Assembly: GCA_017559955.1 (NCBI GenBank)
Contig: JAFYPQ010000039.1
Span: 1-54,416, forward strand
Direction: 5' to 3'
Length of the DNA stretch: 54,416 nt
Origin: Bacteroidales bacterium
Lineage (GTDB): Bacteria > Bacteroidota > Bacteroidia > Bacteroidales > G3-4614
Shown here in pieces: positions 18,111-26,099 of the stretch. The position numbers and the translations under genes are program-made. The notes under the pieces were generated by a model. The model was given only the letters and a program-made list of their open reading frames with translations. It made no database searches and was not told the origin of the DNA. Numbering within the stretch: the first letter of the stretch is position 1; each line of letters begins with the position of its first letter.

Positions 18111-18118
18111 CAAAATTA
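18111..18118 (-). promoter_or_regulatory. promoter box of the candidate RNA near guaA
   Basis: TAATTTTG on the minus strand, matching TAnnTTTG. No clear TTTG at -33. Confidence 0.45.
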
Positions 18119-18175
18119 GTTATTTTGTAAAAATATGGCAATACTTTACCATATAATTTTTCAAAAAAATGTTTT

Positions 18176-20314
18176 TTATTTATGTACAATCTTAAAACTC
18201 TCAATTAAAGTATCTCCCGAAATTTTAACGATATATACCCCTTTTGAGTATATAGATGTATCGATGACTATTTCATCACCTTGAACTACATTTAAAATAT
18301 GTTTTGCCTCTATTATCTTTCCCGAAATATCATATATTTTGATATTTATATTTTTTGCATCGTTGACAAACAATAATTTTAATATACCATTTATATTGTT
18401 ATAATTATGGAGCAAAGTTTTAGAGTTGGGAGTTTCAATATCTTCAATAGAATTCAATTCGAGACACATTTTCAAACCTGCCCAAGCATCTATTTTACCA
18501 TATCCCCATGTATTAGCTGTTTGCATAACATCGCCGGTATATTCATCTGTTCTTGATGTATTGGCTATTATCTCCTTAATCTCTTCGGGCGAAAGAGTTG
18601 GTCGTGCCTGCAACCATAGAGCTATTGTTCCGGTAACAACAGGTGCTGCCATTGATGTACCCGACATTGCACCATAATAAAATGTTTCACCACCAACATT
18701 AACGGTTGTTCCAAAATCGAGATATGGTTTGTAATAACTACTATATGCTATATTCGAAGAATTTGAGAATGAAGAGATAATTCCCTCTCCGGGTGCCACT
18801 GCATCGGGTTTCTGTCGCATATCAGTTGTGGGACCTTTACTTGATTGCGAACTTATATCCCCTACATTACCGCCAAATATATCTTTTGTAACATACGAAC
18901 CAACTGTAATAATTCTATTACCTGTTCCCCCTATCTCATTTACAGTGTAATCGCTATCACCCGATATATGAGAAGTAAAGCCATAACTTTCAAAAGTATC
19001 CATATAACTCCATGCGTGGATAGTACAGTTTTTCGAACCTCTTATGTTTATTTCGATAGCATAATCGTCTGAGGCTTGCGTTAATGATTTTACAATAAGT
19101 ATATGAGGTTTTTTTGTTGAAGGTAAAGTTTCACTATATACGTCAATTGTTCCCACAATACCATTATTTAAAACATATGATGTCGCATTTCCAAACATAG
19201 TTGATACTGTTGACGACTGAGAGATATACTCATTAGTGGTCTTATTATACAGCGAAAGAGTTATACTTAAATTTGTATTTGAGCTGCCATATATCTCAAC
19301 ATAATCGGTATTATACGAAGTGTAATTCGCCAATTTATAAGAACATGGCATAAATGTTTTAAGCCTGTCGCTACTCGACGATAATGTTTTTGATATATGA
19401 GAATTTGTATCACCGTTATTACCCGCAGCACCAACCAATATGCGGCCTTCGCCTTGCAACTCATCTGCTATAACATCAAAATCGGAAGTTCCATCACGAG
19501 GACCAATAAAACCGCCTATACTGATATTAATAACAGCAGGCTTACCAACTTCATCGGCATAGTCATAAATGTAAGCTATTGCATCGCTAATGCTCGATGT
19601 ATATCCATTGTACGAAACAAAAACGATATCCGCATCTGTAGCCACGCCATAATAATTACAACCCTTATATCCTCCTGCCGCAATACCAGCAACGTGAATG
19701 CCATGAGTACCGTTATCGGTATCGTATTTAATTGTCTCAATTTCGGACTGTGTTACATATTCACTACCATAATCATATCCGTCAGGAGGTATCCCCAAGG
19801 TATCCGTTTGATTCCAAAAACGTTTAATACGCAACTCTCCCTGTTGATTATAAAAATTAATATGGTCAAGTTGAATTCCCTGATCTATTATCCCCACAAT
19901 AACACCGTTACCGGTATATGACGATGGCAATTCAAATGCGTTATGAACACTATTTATTGCATTATCAACACGCACAACATCAAGAGTATTATATACGGGA
20001 GTTCCCATTTCAACTCGTTCCACCCCCTCAATATTAGCGATGATATCGATTAACGTATGAGGTATATTTATAGTTACTATATCATCGATAATTGAATTTG
20101 GTTTCAGCCCTAATTCTTTAATCTCATCTAAAACCGATAACTCCGATATATGAAGATAGCAGTGATATGACCTATCAGACAAATCACTATTTTTTAAAAT
20201 CGAATTGTTTTTAGCCTTAAGAATACTTTTGGTATATGCCGAAACCTCTCCTGCATAAGAGTAATTACATAGGAACAACGATATAATAAATATAAATATT
20301 CTACCTCTCATCAT
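18176..20314 (-). CDS. secreted subtilisin-like (S8) protease with T9SS sorting domain
   Basis: 712-residue exported serine protease. A signal peptide is followed by a propeptide-like region, then the catalytic triad Asp144 (GIIDQGIQLDH; the usual DTG reads DQG), His204 (HGIHVAG) and Ser554 (GTSMAAP). A long insert of about 220 residues separates the His and Ser parts. The last 75 residues (KIYDISGKIIEAKH, then GVYIVKISGD) form a type-A C-terminal domain recognised by the type IX secretion system. The protein should therefore be delivered across the outer membrane and attached or released. The thioesterase gene ends two bases before its start, so they may be co-transcribed. Confidence 0.9.
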   Translation of the reverse strand: MMRGRIFIFIISLFLCNYSYAGEVSAYTKSILKAKNNSILKNSDLSDRSYHCYLHISELSVLDEIKELGLKPNSIIDDIVTINIPHTLIDIIANIEGVERVEMGTPVYNTLDVVRVDNAINSVHNAFELPSSYTGNGVIVGIIDQGIQLDHINFYNQQGELRIKRFWNQTDTLGIPPDGYDYGSEYVTQSEIETIKYDTDNGTHGIHVAGIAAGGYKGCNYYGVATDADIVFVSYNGYTSSISDAIAYIYDYADEVGKPAVINISIGGFIGPRDGTSDFDVIADELQGEGRILVGAAGNNGDTNSHISKTLSSSSDRLKTFMPCSYKLANYTSYNTDYVEIYGSSNTNLSITLSLYNKTTNEYISQSSTVSTMFGNATSYVLNNGIVGTIDVYSETLPSTKKPHILIVKSLTQASDDYAIEINIRGSKNCTIHAWSYMDTFESYGFTSHISGDSDYTVNEIGGTGNRIITVGSYVTKDIFGGNVGDISSQSSKGPTTDMRQKPDAVAPGEGIISSFSNSSNIAYSSYYKPYLDFGTTVNVGGETFYYGAMSGTSMAAPVVTGTIALWLQARPTLSPEEIKEIIANTSRTDEYTGDVMQTANTWGYGKIDAWAGLKMCLELNSIEDIETPNSKTLLHNYNNINGILKLLFVNDAKNINIKIYDISGKIIEAKHILNVVQGDEIVIDTSIYSKGVYIVKISGDTLIESFKIVHK

Positions 20315-20316
20315 AG

Positions 20317-20811
20317 TTATAACGAAGCAATAATCTCATCAAGCGACACCTCTTCGCCCTCTTGCGGAATATAATCGACTAAAGCATCTTTGGGCTGAAA
20401 TGTAAAATACAAGCATTGGGCCTTCGAGCAAATCTCTCCTGCCGAATTATACAACTCGGCTTCAATTGTTACTAAATTTCTACGGCGTTCAATCTCTCTT
20501 GCCCTAATAATCAGATAGTCGTCTTTAGTTGAAACAGGTTTTAGATAACGAGTCTCCATTTTTGATGTAACACCCGTTGCATTACAATTTCGCATAACAA
20601 CCCAAGCACAAATTTCGTCAAGCATAACAGCCTGAATACCTCCGTGAAGAGTATCTAACCAACCTTGAAATTGCTGCTCGGGTTTCCAAACCGAAACAAC
20701 ATCATCACCATCAGAATAGAACGACATTCTAACGCCGGCCTTATTATCGGGGGCACAGCCAAAACAAAAATATCCGGGAATATCACACCATGGATTAGTT
20801 AACTTTCTCAT
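20317..20811 (-). CDS. hotdog-fold (PaaI-type) thioesterase
   Basis: Acyl-CoA thioesterase-like protein of the hotdog superfamily. The signature WLDTLHGGIQAVMLDEICAW holds the family's HGG helix start and the acidic residue. A Cys-rich N-terminus (YFCFGCAPDNKAG) resembles PaaI-type proteins with a FGCG-like motif. I begin at the ATG at 20811 (MRKLTNPWCDI); an ATG nine bases upstream is also possible. The substrate is unknown. It lies 17 bases after yjbQ and 2 before the protease gene. Confidence 0.8.
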   Translation of the reverse strand: MRKLTNPWCDIPGYFCFGCAPDNKAGVRMSFYSDGDDVVSVWKPEQQFQGWLDTLHGGIQAVMLDEICAWVVMRNCNATGVTSKMETRYLKPVSTKDDYLIIRAREIERRRNLVTIEAELYNSAGEICSKAQCLYFTFQPKDALVDYIPQEGEEVSLDEIIASL

Positions 20812-20828
20812 AATATACAAATATAATT

Positions 20829-21236
20829 TTACTCAATAATTGTAGCAACAATACTGCGGGCAGAAGCACTATTACGAAACTCACATAAATATATACCCTG
20901 CCATATACCCATATTAAGTTTACCATTAGTAATAGGTATTGAAAGAGAGTAACCCACTAACGACGCTTTAATATGAGCAGGCATATCATCATCACCCTCC
21001 AACGTATGCAAGTAATATGGTTTTCGCTCACGAACTATATCATCAAGAGCCATAGCCAAGTCGTGTCGAACATCAGGATCGGCATTCTCGTTAATAGTCA
21101 AAGCAGCCGAAGTATGTTTAATAAATAAATTTAAAATACCGCACCGAGGTAACTGAGGCAATTGAGAAAGCACCTCATTCGTTACCAAATAGCAACCTCG
21201 GTTACGAGGCTTTAATTTAAATTCAGTTTGATACAT
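20829..21236 (-). CDS. yjbQ: YjbQ family protein (UPF0047)
   Basis: 135-residue protein of the widespread YjbQ family, described as having weak thiamine-phosphate synthase activity. It shows the diagnostic LFIKHTSAALTINENADPDV and GTWQG-like NMGIWQGIYLCEFRN stretches. The ATG at 21236 (MYQTEFKLKP) fits better than the one 24 bases upstream, which lies inside the preceding gene. Its first base overlaps the last base of the MBL-fold gene, indicating translational coupling. Confidence 0.9.
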   Translation of the reverse strand: MYQTEFKLKPRNRGCYLVTNEVLSQLPQLPRCGILNLFIKHTSAALTINENADPDVRHDLAMALDDIVRERKPYYLHTLEGDDDMPAHIKASLVGYSLSIPITNGKLNMGIWQGIYLCEFRNSASARSIVATIIE

Positions 21237-22042
21237 TATAATAAAAATTGTAAACCACAATAGTTATAAAAAACTCTATCCTTAAACTCATTTTTAAAAA
21301 CGACATAGCTATCCAATCCGGTACAATGACAAACCCCTATATGCTCGGGCAAATCACTTTTAAGATAATCTATAATGCATAATGCATCTGTCAAAGGCGA
21401 ATCGACAAGATGAAAACCGCCAACCAAATATTTAAATTTTTGGGTTGGTAAATATCTCCTAACCGACGATATAATATTTGTAATTCCCCTATGCGAACAG
21501 GCACTGATCAACGAAAAACCGCTATCATCTGCAATAACAACCGCCAACTCATCATCAAACAAATCGGCAACTCTACCCTGCTCGGTCAAAAGTTCAAAAT
21601 TTGAGAAATGGGTATCATTTTCGTTAACAACGCAAATATCGGCAATAACAAAAACACCTCTCATAATCTCGCTAAAATTATCAACAAAAACAAAACGAGA
21701 GAGGTCAAGACCAGTAATATCACCAATACCGTTTTCTCTATTACCTCTGAATTTTGGAGTTAAAACAGAATGTTTACAAAACACCTTTGCCTTTAAATTA
21801 ACATCCAAAAAAGCACGTAGCCCGCCGGTATGATCGCTGTGTCCGTGCGAAAGAATAAGAAAATCGACATCCTCAATTCTCTTACCTAACACATTAGCAT
21901 TATCAATAAAAAGGTCGCTTGCTCCGGTATCAAACAAAAAAAGTTTACCGTCAGCCTCAAAAAGCATCGACAAACCATGCTCTGCAAAAAGACCACGACC
22001 TTTCACATAGTTCTCCACCAAAGTAGTAACCTTAACCGCCAT
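21236..22042 (-). CDS. metallo-beta-lactamase fold hydrolase
   Basis: 268-residue cytosolic MBL-fold protein. The metal-binding motif SHGHSDHTGG lies near residue 65, and two later histidines (CSHRG, GGFH and HIGVCHCTG) complete the dinuclear site. The arrangement resembles the MBL hydrolases annotated as flavoprotein-like or 7,8-dihydropterin-6-methyl dihydropterin-P synthase. The exact substrate cannot be stated. First gene of a run (MBL, yjbQ, thioesterase, protease) on the minus strand with overlaps or gaps under 20 bases. Confidence 0.82.
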   Translation of the reverse strand: MAVKVTTLVENYVKGRGLFAEHGLSMLFEADGKLFLFDTGASDLFIDNANVLGKRIEDVDFLILSHGHSDHTGGLRAFLDVNLKAKVFCKHSVLTPKFRGNRENGIGDITGLDLSRFVFVDNFSEIMRGVFVIADICVVNENDTHFSNFELLTEQGRVADLFDDELAVVIADDSGFSLISACSHRGITNIISSVRRYLPTQKFKYLVGGFHLVDSPLTDALCIIDYLKSDLPEHIGVCHCTGLDSYVVFKNEFKDRVFYNYCGLQFLL

Positions 22043-22070
22043 AATTAAAATATTTATGCAATATTACTAA

Positions 22071-22105
22071 AAATAAAAAGAACCCCAAAATATAGTTTAG
22101 GGTTC
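22071..22105 (-). terminator. terminator after the DUF2752 gene
   Basis: Stem GAACCC / GGGTTC with A-T extension (on the minus strand followed by TTTTTATTT). Confidence 0.72.
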
Positions 22106-22137
22106 GAGATAAAAGTTTAGAAGCTGTTTAAATTTTA

Positions 22138-22521
22138 TTAAGATATATAAAACACCGGAAAAACATTTCGTATAATCCACCAAATAGCCATAACAACCAA
22201 AAAAACAATAATAGTTTTATAGTTATAACAAAAATTTTTAAGTTTCGACATCTTCTTTTTAGGGTCGAACCACGTAGTTATAATTAACAAGATAAAATAT
22301 GGCGAGATAATAAAAACAAATGGATTATACCAAAAAGCCTCGGCAAAATTAAAATGCAACAAATTATGAATAACACGTTGTATCCCACACGAAGGACAAT
22401 AATAGCCACCTGTTAAAACAAAAAAAGGGCACTTTAAATGAAACACCGACCCCTCGGGATTAAAAAAATAGAGTAAGGTCAGAATTGCCAATACAGCCGA
22501 TATAATAAAGTACCTAAACAT
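22138..22521 (-). CDS. DUF2752 membrane protein
   Basis: 127 residues with three membrane helices. It carries the DUF2752 signature CPSCGIQRVIHNLL followed by AFWYNPFVF. The family's function is unknown; it is common in Bacteroidota. In this window it sits between the terminator of the first FHA gene and the MBL operon. In many genomes DUF2752 genes stand beside CD225/dispanin-type genes, and the FHA-CD225 gene lies just upstream here, so a link is possible. Confidence 0.85.
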   Translation of the reverse strand: MFRYFIISAVLAILTLLYFFNPEGSVFHLKCPFFVLTGGYYCPSCGIQRVIHNLLHFNFAEAFWYNPFVFIISPYFILLIITTWFDPKKKMSKLKNFCYNYKTIIVFLVVMAIWWIIRNVFPVFYIS

Positions 22522-22537
22522 AATTAAACCACAACAT

Positions 22538-22595
22538 AAAAAAAGAGGCTATTATCATACAAAAGCAAAATACTAAACAATGATAATAGTCCCTC
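22538..22595 (-). terminator. terminator after the FHA-CD225 gene
   Basis: Long hairpin: CTATTATCAT (22549-22558) pairs with ATGATAATAG (22580-22589), extended by GAGG/CCTC. The minus strand continues into seven T. Confidence 0.75.
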
Positions 22596-22611
22596 ATTTT
22601 ATCATTATCTG

Positions 22612-23154
22612 TTAATAGTAAAAATCATCATAATAATAGCTGTCATCATATAAAAGAATCTCAGAAAACAAACCGGCAAAATATAAAATCCAAAATATAA
22701 TACCTATAGCAAAACTAACCCAAAACCAAGTTTTAGCCCTGCTTAAAGCGCTATAAGCCTCATCATATCGCCCGTTATTCCATAAGAAATCAACTTTTGC
22801 TGCATTAACAATCGACGGAATACTAAAAGGCACACAACAAAATACAGCCGACAATATAGCCCATACCAAAAAGTTTGATGGCTTCTCCTCGGGGTCAGGA
22901 ACAGGAGCAGGAGCATTGCAAAAATACGATTTCCATGGCAACACCACATCACCCACCCTTACAATATCATTTTCACCTAAAGCCACCTCTCTATTAATAT
23001 TCAACCCATTAACAAAGGTACCATTCACAGAGCTGTTAATTAACGAGTATTTACCATTGTCGTCAAAAATAATATAACAATGCATTTCATCAACCGAGGG
23101 GTTGTCAATTACAACATCATTTAATCTCGATCTTCCAATTTTTACTATTTTCAT
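22612..23154 (-). CDS. FHA domain fused to CD225/dispanin-like membrane domain
   Basis: 180 residues. Residues 1-80 are a forkhead-associated (phosphothreonine-binding) domain (MKIVKIGRSRLND; NSSVNGTFVNG). The Ser of the usual S-x-x-H pocket is Asp here (VDEMHC). After the junction LPWKSYF and a Pro-rich linker comes a two-helix membrane domain with the dispanin pattern (AILSAVFCCVPFSIPSIVNA, then RAKTWFWVSFAIG). The tail is Tyr/Asp-rich. It is probably an inner-membrane docking protein of the kinase network to its left. It diverges from the sigma-factor gene across a 204-base gap with its own promoter box. Confidence 0.85.
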   Translation of the reverse strand: MKIVKIGRSRLNDVVIDNPSVDEMHCYIIFDDNGKYSLINSSVNGTFVNGLNINREVALGENDIVRVGDVVLPWKSYFCNAPAPVPDPEEKPSNFLVWAILSAVFCCVPFSIPSIVNAAKVDFLWNNGRYDEAYSALSRAKTWFWVSFAIGIIFWILYFAGLFSEILLYDDSYYYDDFYY

Positions 23155-23190
23155 TTTTGTATTTCTTAATATAATTATTAGTAATTTATA

Positions 23191-23227
23191 TTGCTTCGCT
23201 GAAGCAAAACTTATTAATACAAAAGTA
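23191..23227 (-). promoter_or_regulatory. promoter and leader hairpin of the FHA-CD225 gene
   Basis: TACTTTTG on the minus strand (23220-23227) matches the -7 consensus. Just downstream lies a perfect 7-bp hairpin TTGCTTC-GCT-GAAGCAA (23191-23207) that would sit at the 5' end of the transcript. Confidence 0.55.
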
Positions 23228-23358
23228 CATTATATTAAAAAAAGCACAAAATAAATCTAAAATAAAAAAACTAATAATAAAATTTTTAATATTTTAGTGA
23301 ACAATATATCCTATAAGATTGTTGTTAGAATTATAACACACTATAAAATGGGATATAT

Positions 23359-23868
23359 ATGGATAAAGATATTGAGCTGTTCAGAGAGCAACTATTAAAT
23401 ATTCAAGAGAGTTTATATTCATTTGCCTATATGCTCACCGCCGATAAGGAGGAGGCAAAAGATTTGGTTCAGGATACTGCGTTGAAAGTACTCGACAATT
23501 ACAATAAATATATCAACGATATCAACTTTAAAGGATGGGTATTTACCATAATGAGAAATATTTTCATTAACAACCATCATCGGTTTGTTCGCAGCCAAAC
23601 AATTGTTGATAACACAGAAACTCTATATCATTTAAATCTACCGCAAGAGTCGGGAATTGAAACTCCTGACGACAATTATACCATATCTGAAATTTATCGA
23701 ATTATTTCGATGTTCTCGGAAGATTACCAAATCCCATTTTCGATGCACATAGCAGGCTATAAGTATAGCGAGATAGCCTCCTTTCTGAAACTCCCAGTAG
23801 GAACCATAAAGAGCCGAATATTTTATGCCCGCAAAAAGTTACAGATTATTCTAAAGGATTACAGATAA
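23359..23868 (+). CDS. ECF-type RNA polymerase sigma factor
   Basis: 169-residue extracytoplasmic-function sigma factor. Sigma-2 (about 13-75) includes YMLTADKEEAKDLVQDTALK and GWVFTIMRNIFINNHHR. Sigma-4 (about 110-165) ends with IASFLKLPVGTIKSRIFYAR. No anti-sigma gene is next to it. Its only neighbours are the divergent FHA-CD225 gene and the convergent kinase/FHA island. ECF factors controlled by threonine phosphorylation from a neighbouring kinase are known in other bacteria, so it may be the transcriptional output of the island. That is inference from position. Confidence 0.92.
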   Translation: MDKDIELFREQLLNIQESLYSFAYMLTADKEEAKDLVQDTALKVLDNYNKYINDINFKGWVFTIMRNIFINNHHRFVRSQTIVDNTETLYHLNLPQESGIETPDDNYTISEIYRIISMFSEDYQIPFSMHIAGYKYSEIASFLKLPVGTIKSRIFYARKKLQIILKDYR

Positions 23869-23943
23869 TGTTTATTAGCCGTGAGTTCAATTGCAAAAAC
23901 ACACTTAAACATTTACATCTTTATATATTCTTGAAAACAAATC

Positions 23944-23982
23944 AAGAGGCTATATCAAAAATATTTTTTGATATAGCCTCTT
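23944..23982. terminator. terminator after the sigma-factor gene
   Basis: 17-bp perfect stem (AAGAGGCTATATCAAAA and complement) with a 5-base loop, strong in both directions. It ends the sigma gene and meets the convergent lipoprotein gene. Confidence 0.82.
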
Positions 23983-24065
23983 ACCACAATGTTTATCTAA
24001 CACAAAATTTATATCTAAACAATTATTACGTTATGCAAAATGGCTACAATTATAGTTACAAATAA

Positions 24066-24908
24066 TTATCTCTCAACTTCTATTACCAAATATTTTGAAG
24101 TACTCCAAAATATATTTATATCTAAAATATTAAGAGATAATAATCCATCTTCATCTTTATCCAAAGAATAAGAAGAATGTGGGTGAGATGTAAGAAGATC
24201 TGCTTTTTTAGCGTATAATGGCAATGATGTTGTATTACGCAAATCTATTGCACTAAAATAATCTTTATTAAATTCGATTTCTAATAAGTCTCTCCCTCGT
24301 CTTCCTACAATATTTTGTTCTCGTAACTCTGCCAATGATCCAATTGCATAATAAACTAAATTTTGAGTCTCTTCACTATTAGTTAACAATAGAGATATCT
24401 CATCCATCTTCTTTGTTAAAGTATCAATTGAAATTTCCAACTCTTCAATTTGATTATCTCGAACCTCGATTTCTTCTTTTAATTTAGCTATTTCTTCATC
24501 TTTCCCTTGAATCTTAATAATTAGCGTTTCAATTTTTTCCTTTAATCCAGTTGATTCCTCCTTACTACTCTTAAGTTCATTTTGTAGTCTTCTTATGCTC
24601 TCTTTTTTTTCTTTTAAGATATTCGCAATTTTATTAAAATCCTCTGCAACTTGACTTGGTTTAATATCATCTCCATAATTGGGATTTATTAGCAGATACC
24701 CTTCTTCATTTTTTATTTCTGAAATTAATATTTGAATCTCATCTATAAATTTTTTAGCATCTCTGTTTTCTTTATCAAGTTCTTTATTTTTCTGTTCAAG
24801 AAGAGCAATAGTTTCTTTAAGTTCGTTCACCTTCTTCTCAATTTTTCCACATGAAAAAGTAAACAATAAACTTAGAAGAAATATTATTGGATAAAAAATT
24901 TTTTTCAT
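24066..24908 (-). CDS. coiled-coil lipoprotein of the FHA island
   Basis: 280 residues. A signal peptide with lipobox ending at Cys20 (LLFTFSC) is followed by a long heptad-rich coiled coil (about 25-180, with a break near 65-90) and a small C-terminal domain (SLPLYAKKADLLTSHP, then NIFWSTSKYLVIEVER). It should be anchored in the envelope facing the periplasm. The family is not named to my knowledge. It is the last gene of the minus-strand island, 37 bases after an FHA gene, so it may be the periplasmic partner of these signalling proteins. Confidence 0.8.
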   Translation of the reverse strand: MKKIFYPIIFLLSLLFTFSCGKIEKKVNELKETIALLEQKNKELDKENRDAKKFIDEIQILISEIKNEEGYLLINPNYGDDIKPSQVAEDFNKIANILKEKKESIRRLQNELKSSKEESTGLKEKIETLIIKIQGKDEEIAKLKEEIEVRDNQIEELEISIDTLTKKMDEISLLLTNSEETQNLVYYAIGSLAELREQNIVGRRGRDLLEIEFNKDYFSAIDLRNTTSLPLYAKKADLLTSHPHSSYSLDKDEDGLLSLNILDINIFWSTSKYLVIEVER

Positions 24909-24945
24909 AAATTATCAAATTTGAAATATACTTTAACAACTATTA

Positions 24946-25434
24946 CTATATTAATGCTATTTGTATAATAACGTATATTGTACTAAGCACAGCTGTTACT
25001 ATAAATCCTGCTATAGCAGCATTTAAATATGCACGAGGATTTCTAATTTTATTTTTAGTTACAATAAACAATATAATACCGAGTATAGGTATCATAAATG
25101 AGCCAAAAACTCCCCATCTATTAGCCGATGGTAACGATGATATACCAGGATCACCTCCTACATTACCATTAGATCCGCTATCAAAAGCTTGTTTAAAATA
25201 TTGTCTCCAAGGTAATGTTTGATTTCCTATTCTAACTATATCATTAATATTAAGTTCAACTTTACCTTGTCTTCTTATACCATTAATGTATGTCCCATTT
25301 AAAGAATTTATATCAACGACATAATATTTACCATTATCATCGCATATAAAATGGCAATGCATTCGAGATATTTTTTCATCTTCACGAAGAACGATATCAT
25401 TTGACCTGGACCTTCCAACTCTTATAATTTTCAT
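24946..25434 (-). CDS. N-terminal FHA protein with two membrane helices
   Basis: 162 residues. The FHA domain starts at residue 1 (MKIIRVGRSRSND; KISRMHC; NSLNGTYINGIRR) with all phosphothreonine-pocket residues present. The junction LPWRQYF is the same W-x-x-Y motif as in its paralogues. A Gly/Asn-rich linker and two helices follow (about 108-127 and 138-160; DUF4190-like). It is placed after a terminator-like hairpin that separates it from the main operon, so it may be expressed partly on its own. Confidence 0.83.
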   Translation of the reverse strand: MKIIRVGRSRSNDIVLREDEKISRMHCHFICDDNGKYYVVDINSLNGTYINGIRRQGKVELNINDIVRIGNQTLPWRQYFKQAFDSGSNGNVGGDPGISSLPSANRWGVFGSFMIPILGIILFIVTKNKIRNPRAYLNAAIAGFIVTAVLSTIYVIIQIALI

Positions 25435-25457
25435 TTTAGTATAAATTATATATTATT

Positions 25458-25509
25458 AAAAAAGGGAGTTTATTATCATAGTATTATGATAATAATGTTC
25501 TCCCCTTTT
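25458..25509 (-). terminator. hairpin terminator inside the FHA island
   Basis: AAAAGGGAG pairs with CTCCCCTTTT, and inside it ATTATCAT pairs with ATGATAAT. The minus strand runs into T residues. It separates the nine-gene operon from the last two genes. Confidence 0.7.
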
Positions 25510-25520
25510 AAAATTGTTTA

Positions 25521-26072
25521 CTATACCATAAGACTTAATGTAGAGCCAATTATAGAAACTATAAGCGATATTATCAGTATAATTATAGATATTATAAGCC
25601 CGGCAATTGCCAATCCTTTTTTAGGTCGTGTTACACCAATAATTGACAATATTAAAGAGACGAATGGTAATATTGGTCCAAAATATGGAATCCAAAATAA
25701 AAATATTGATATAATAGCAATAACAAATCCTGTAATTCCAACTCCATTAGCACCTTCCTCCTCTGGATCATCAATAGGTTCTGGATATTGATGAGGAACA
25801 GTTGGTTGTGGCGATTTAAAAGTAGAATTAGAGTTGAAATATTCTCTCCAAGGGATTGTTGAATTTCCTATTCTTACAATATCGTTCTCTTGTAATACAA
25901 CATCTCCTTGACGGCGGATACCATTAATATAAGTCCCGTTTGTTGAATTAGTATCTATTATTCTAAATCTACCATTATCATCTCTAATAATTTGGCAATG
26001 CATTGATGATACTGTTGGGTCGCTAATAACTATATCATTTGAGCGAGAACGACCTATTCTTATAATTTTCAT
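25521..26072 (-). CDS. N-terminal FHA protein with DUF4190-like membrane domain
   Basis: 183 residues. FHA domain at residues 1-85 (MKIIRIGRSRSND; TVSSMHC; NSTNGTYINGIRR), nearly identical in its core to the neighbouring 162-residue protein. The junction IPWREYF and a Pro-rich linker are followed by two long hydrophobic segments separated by RPKKGLAIAG, the pattern of DUF4190 proteins. It is probably a membrane-bound reader of phosphothreonine. Last gene before the internal terminator. Confidence 0.84.
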   Translation of the reverse strand: MKIIRIGRSRSNDIVISDPTVSSMHCQIIRDDNGRFRIIDTNSTNGTYINGIRRQGDVVLQENDIVRIGNSTIPWREYFNSNSTFKSPQPTVPHQYPEPIDDPEEEGANGVGITGFVIAIISIFLFWIPYFGPILPFVSLILSIIGVTRPKKGLAIAGLIISIIILIISLIVSIIGSTLSLMV

Positions 26073-26099
26073 AAATATTATTTCTTGTTTAAAGTATTA

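Noticed and set aside
17905..18118. Purine riboswitch controlling guaA
   Set aside because: The conserved three-way-junction core is not present, although the location would suit one.
23868..24065. 65-residue plus-strand frame after the sigma gene, initially considered an anti-sigma factor
   Set aside because: It runs through the 17-bp terminator stem and has no membrane helix or zinc motif of anti-sigma factors.
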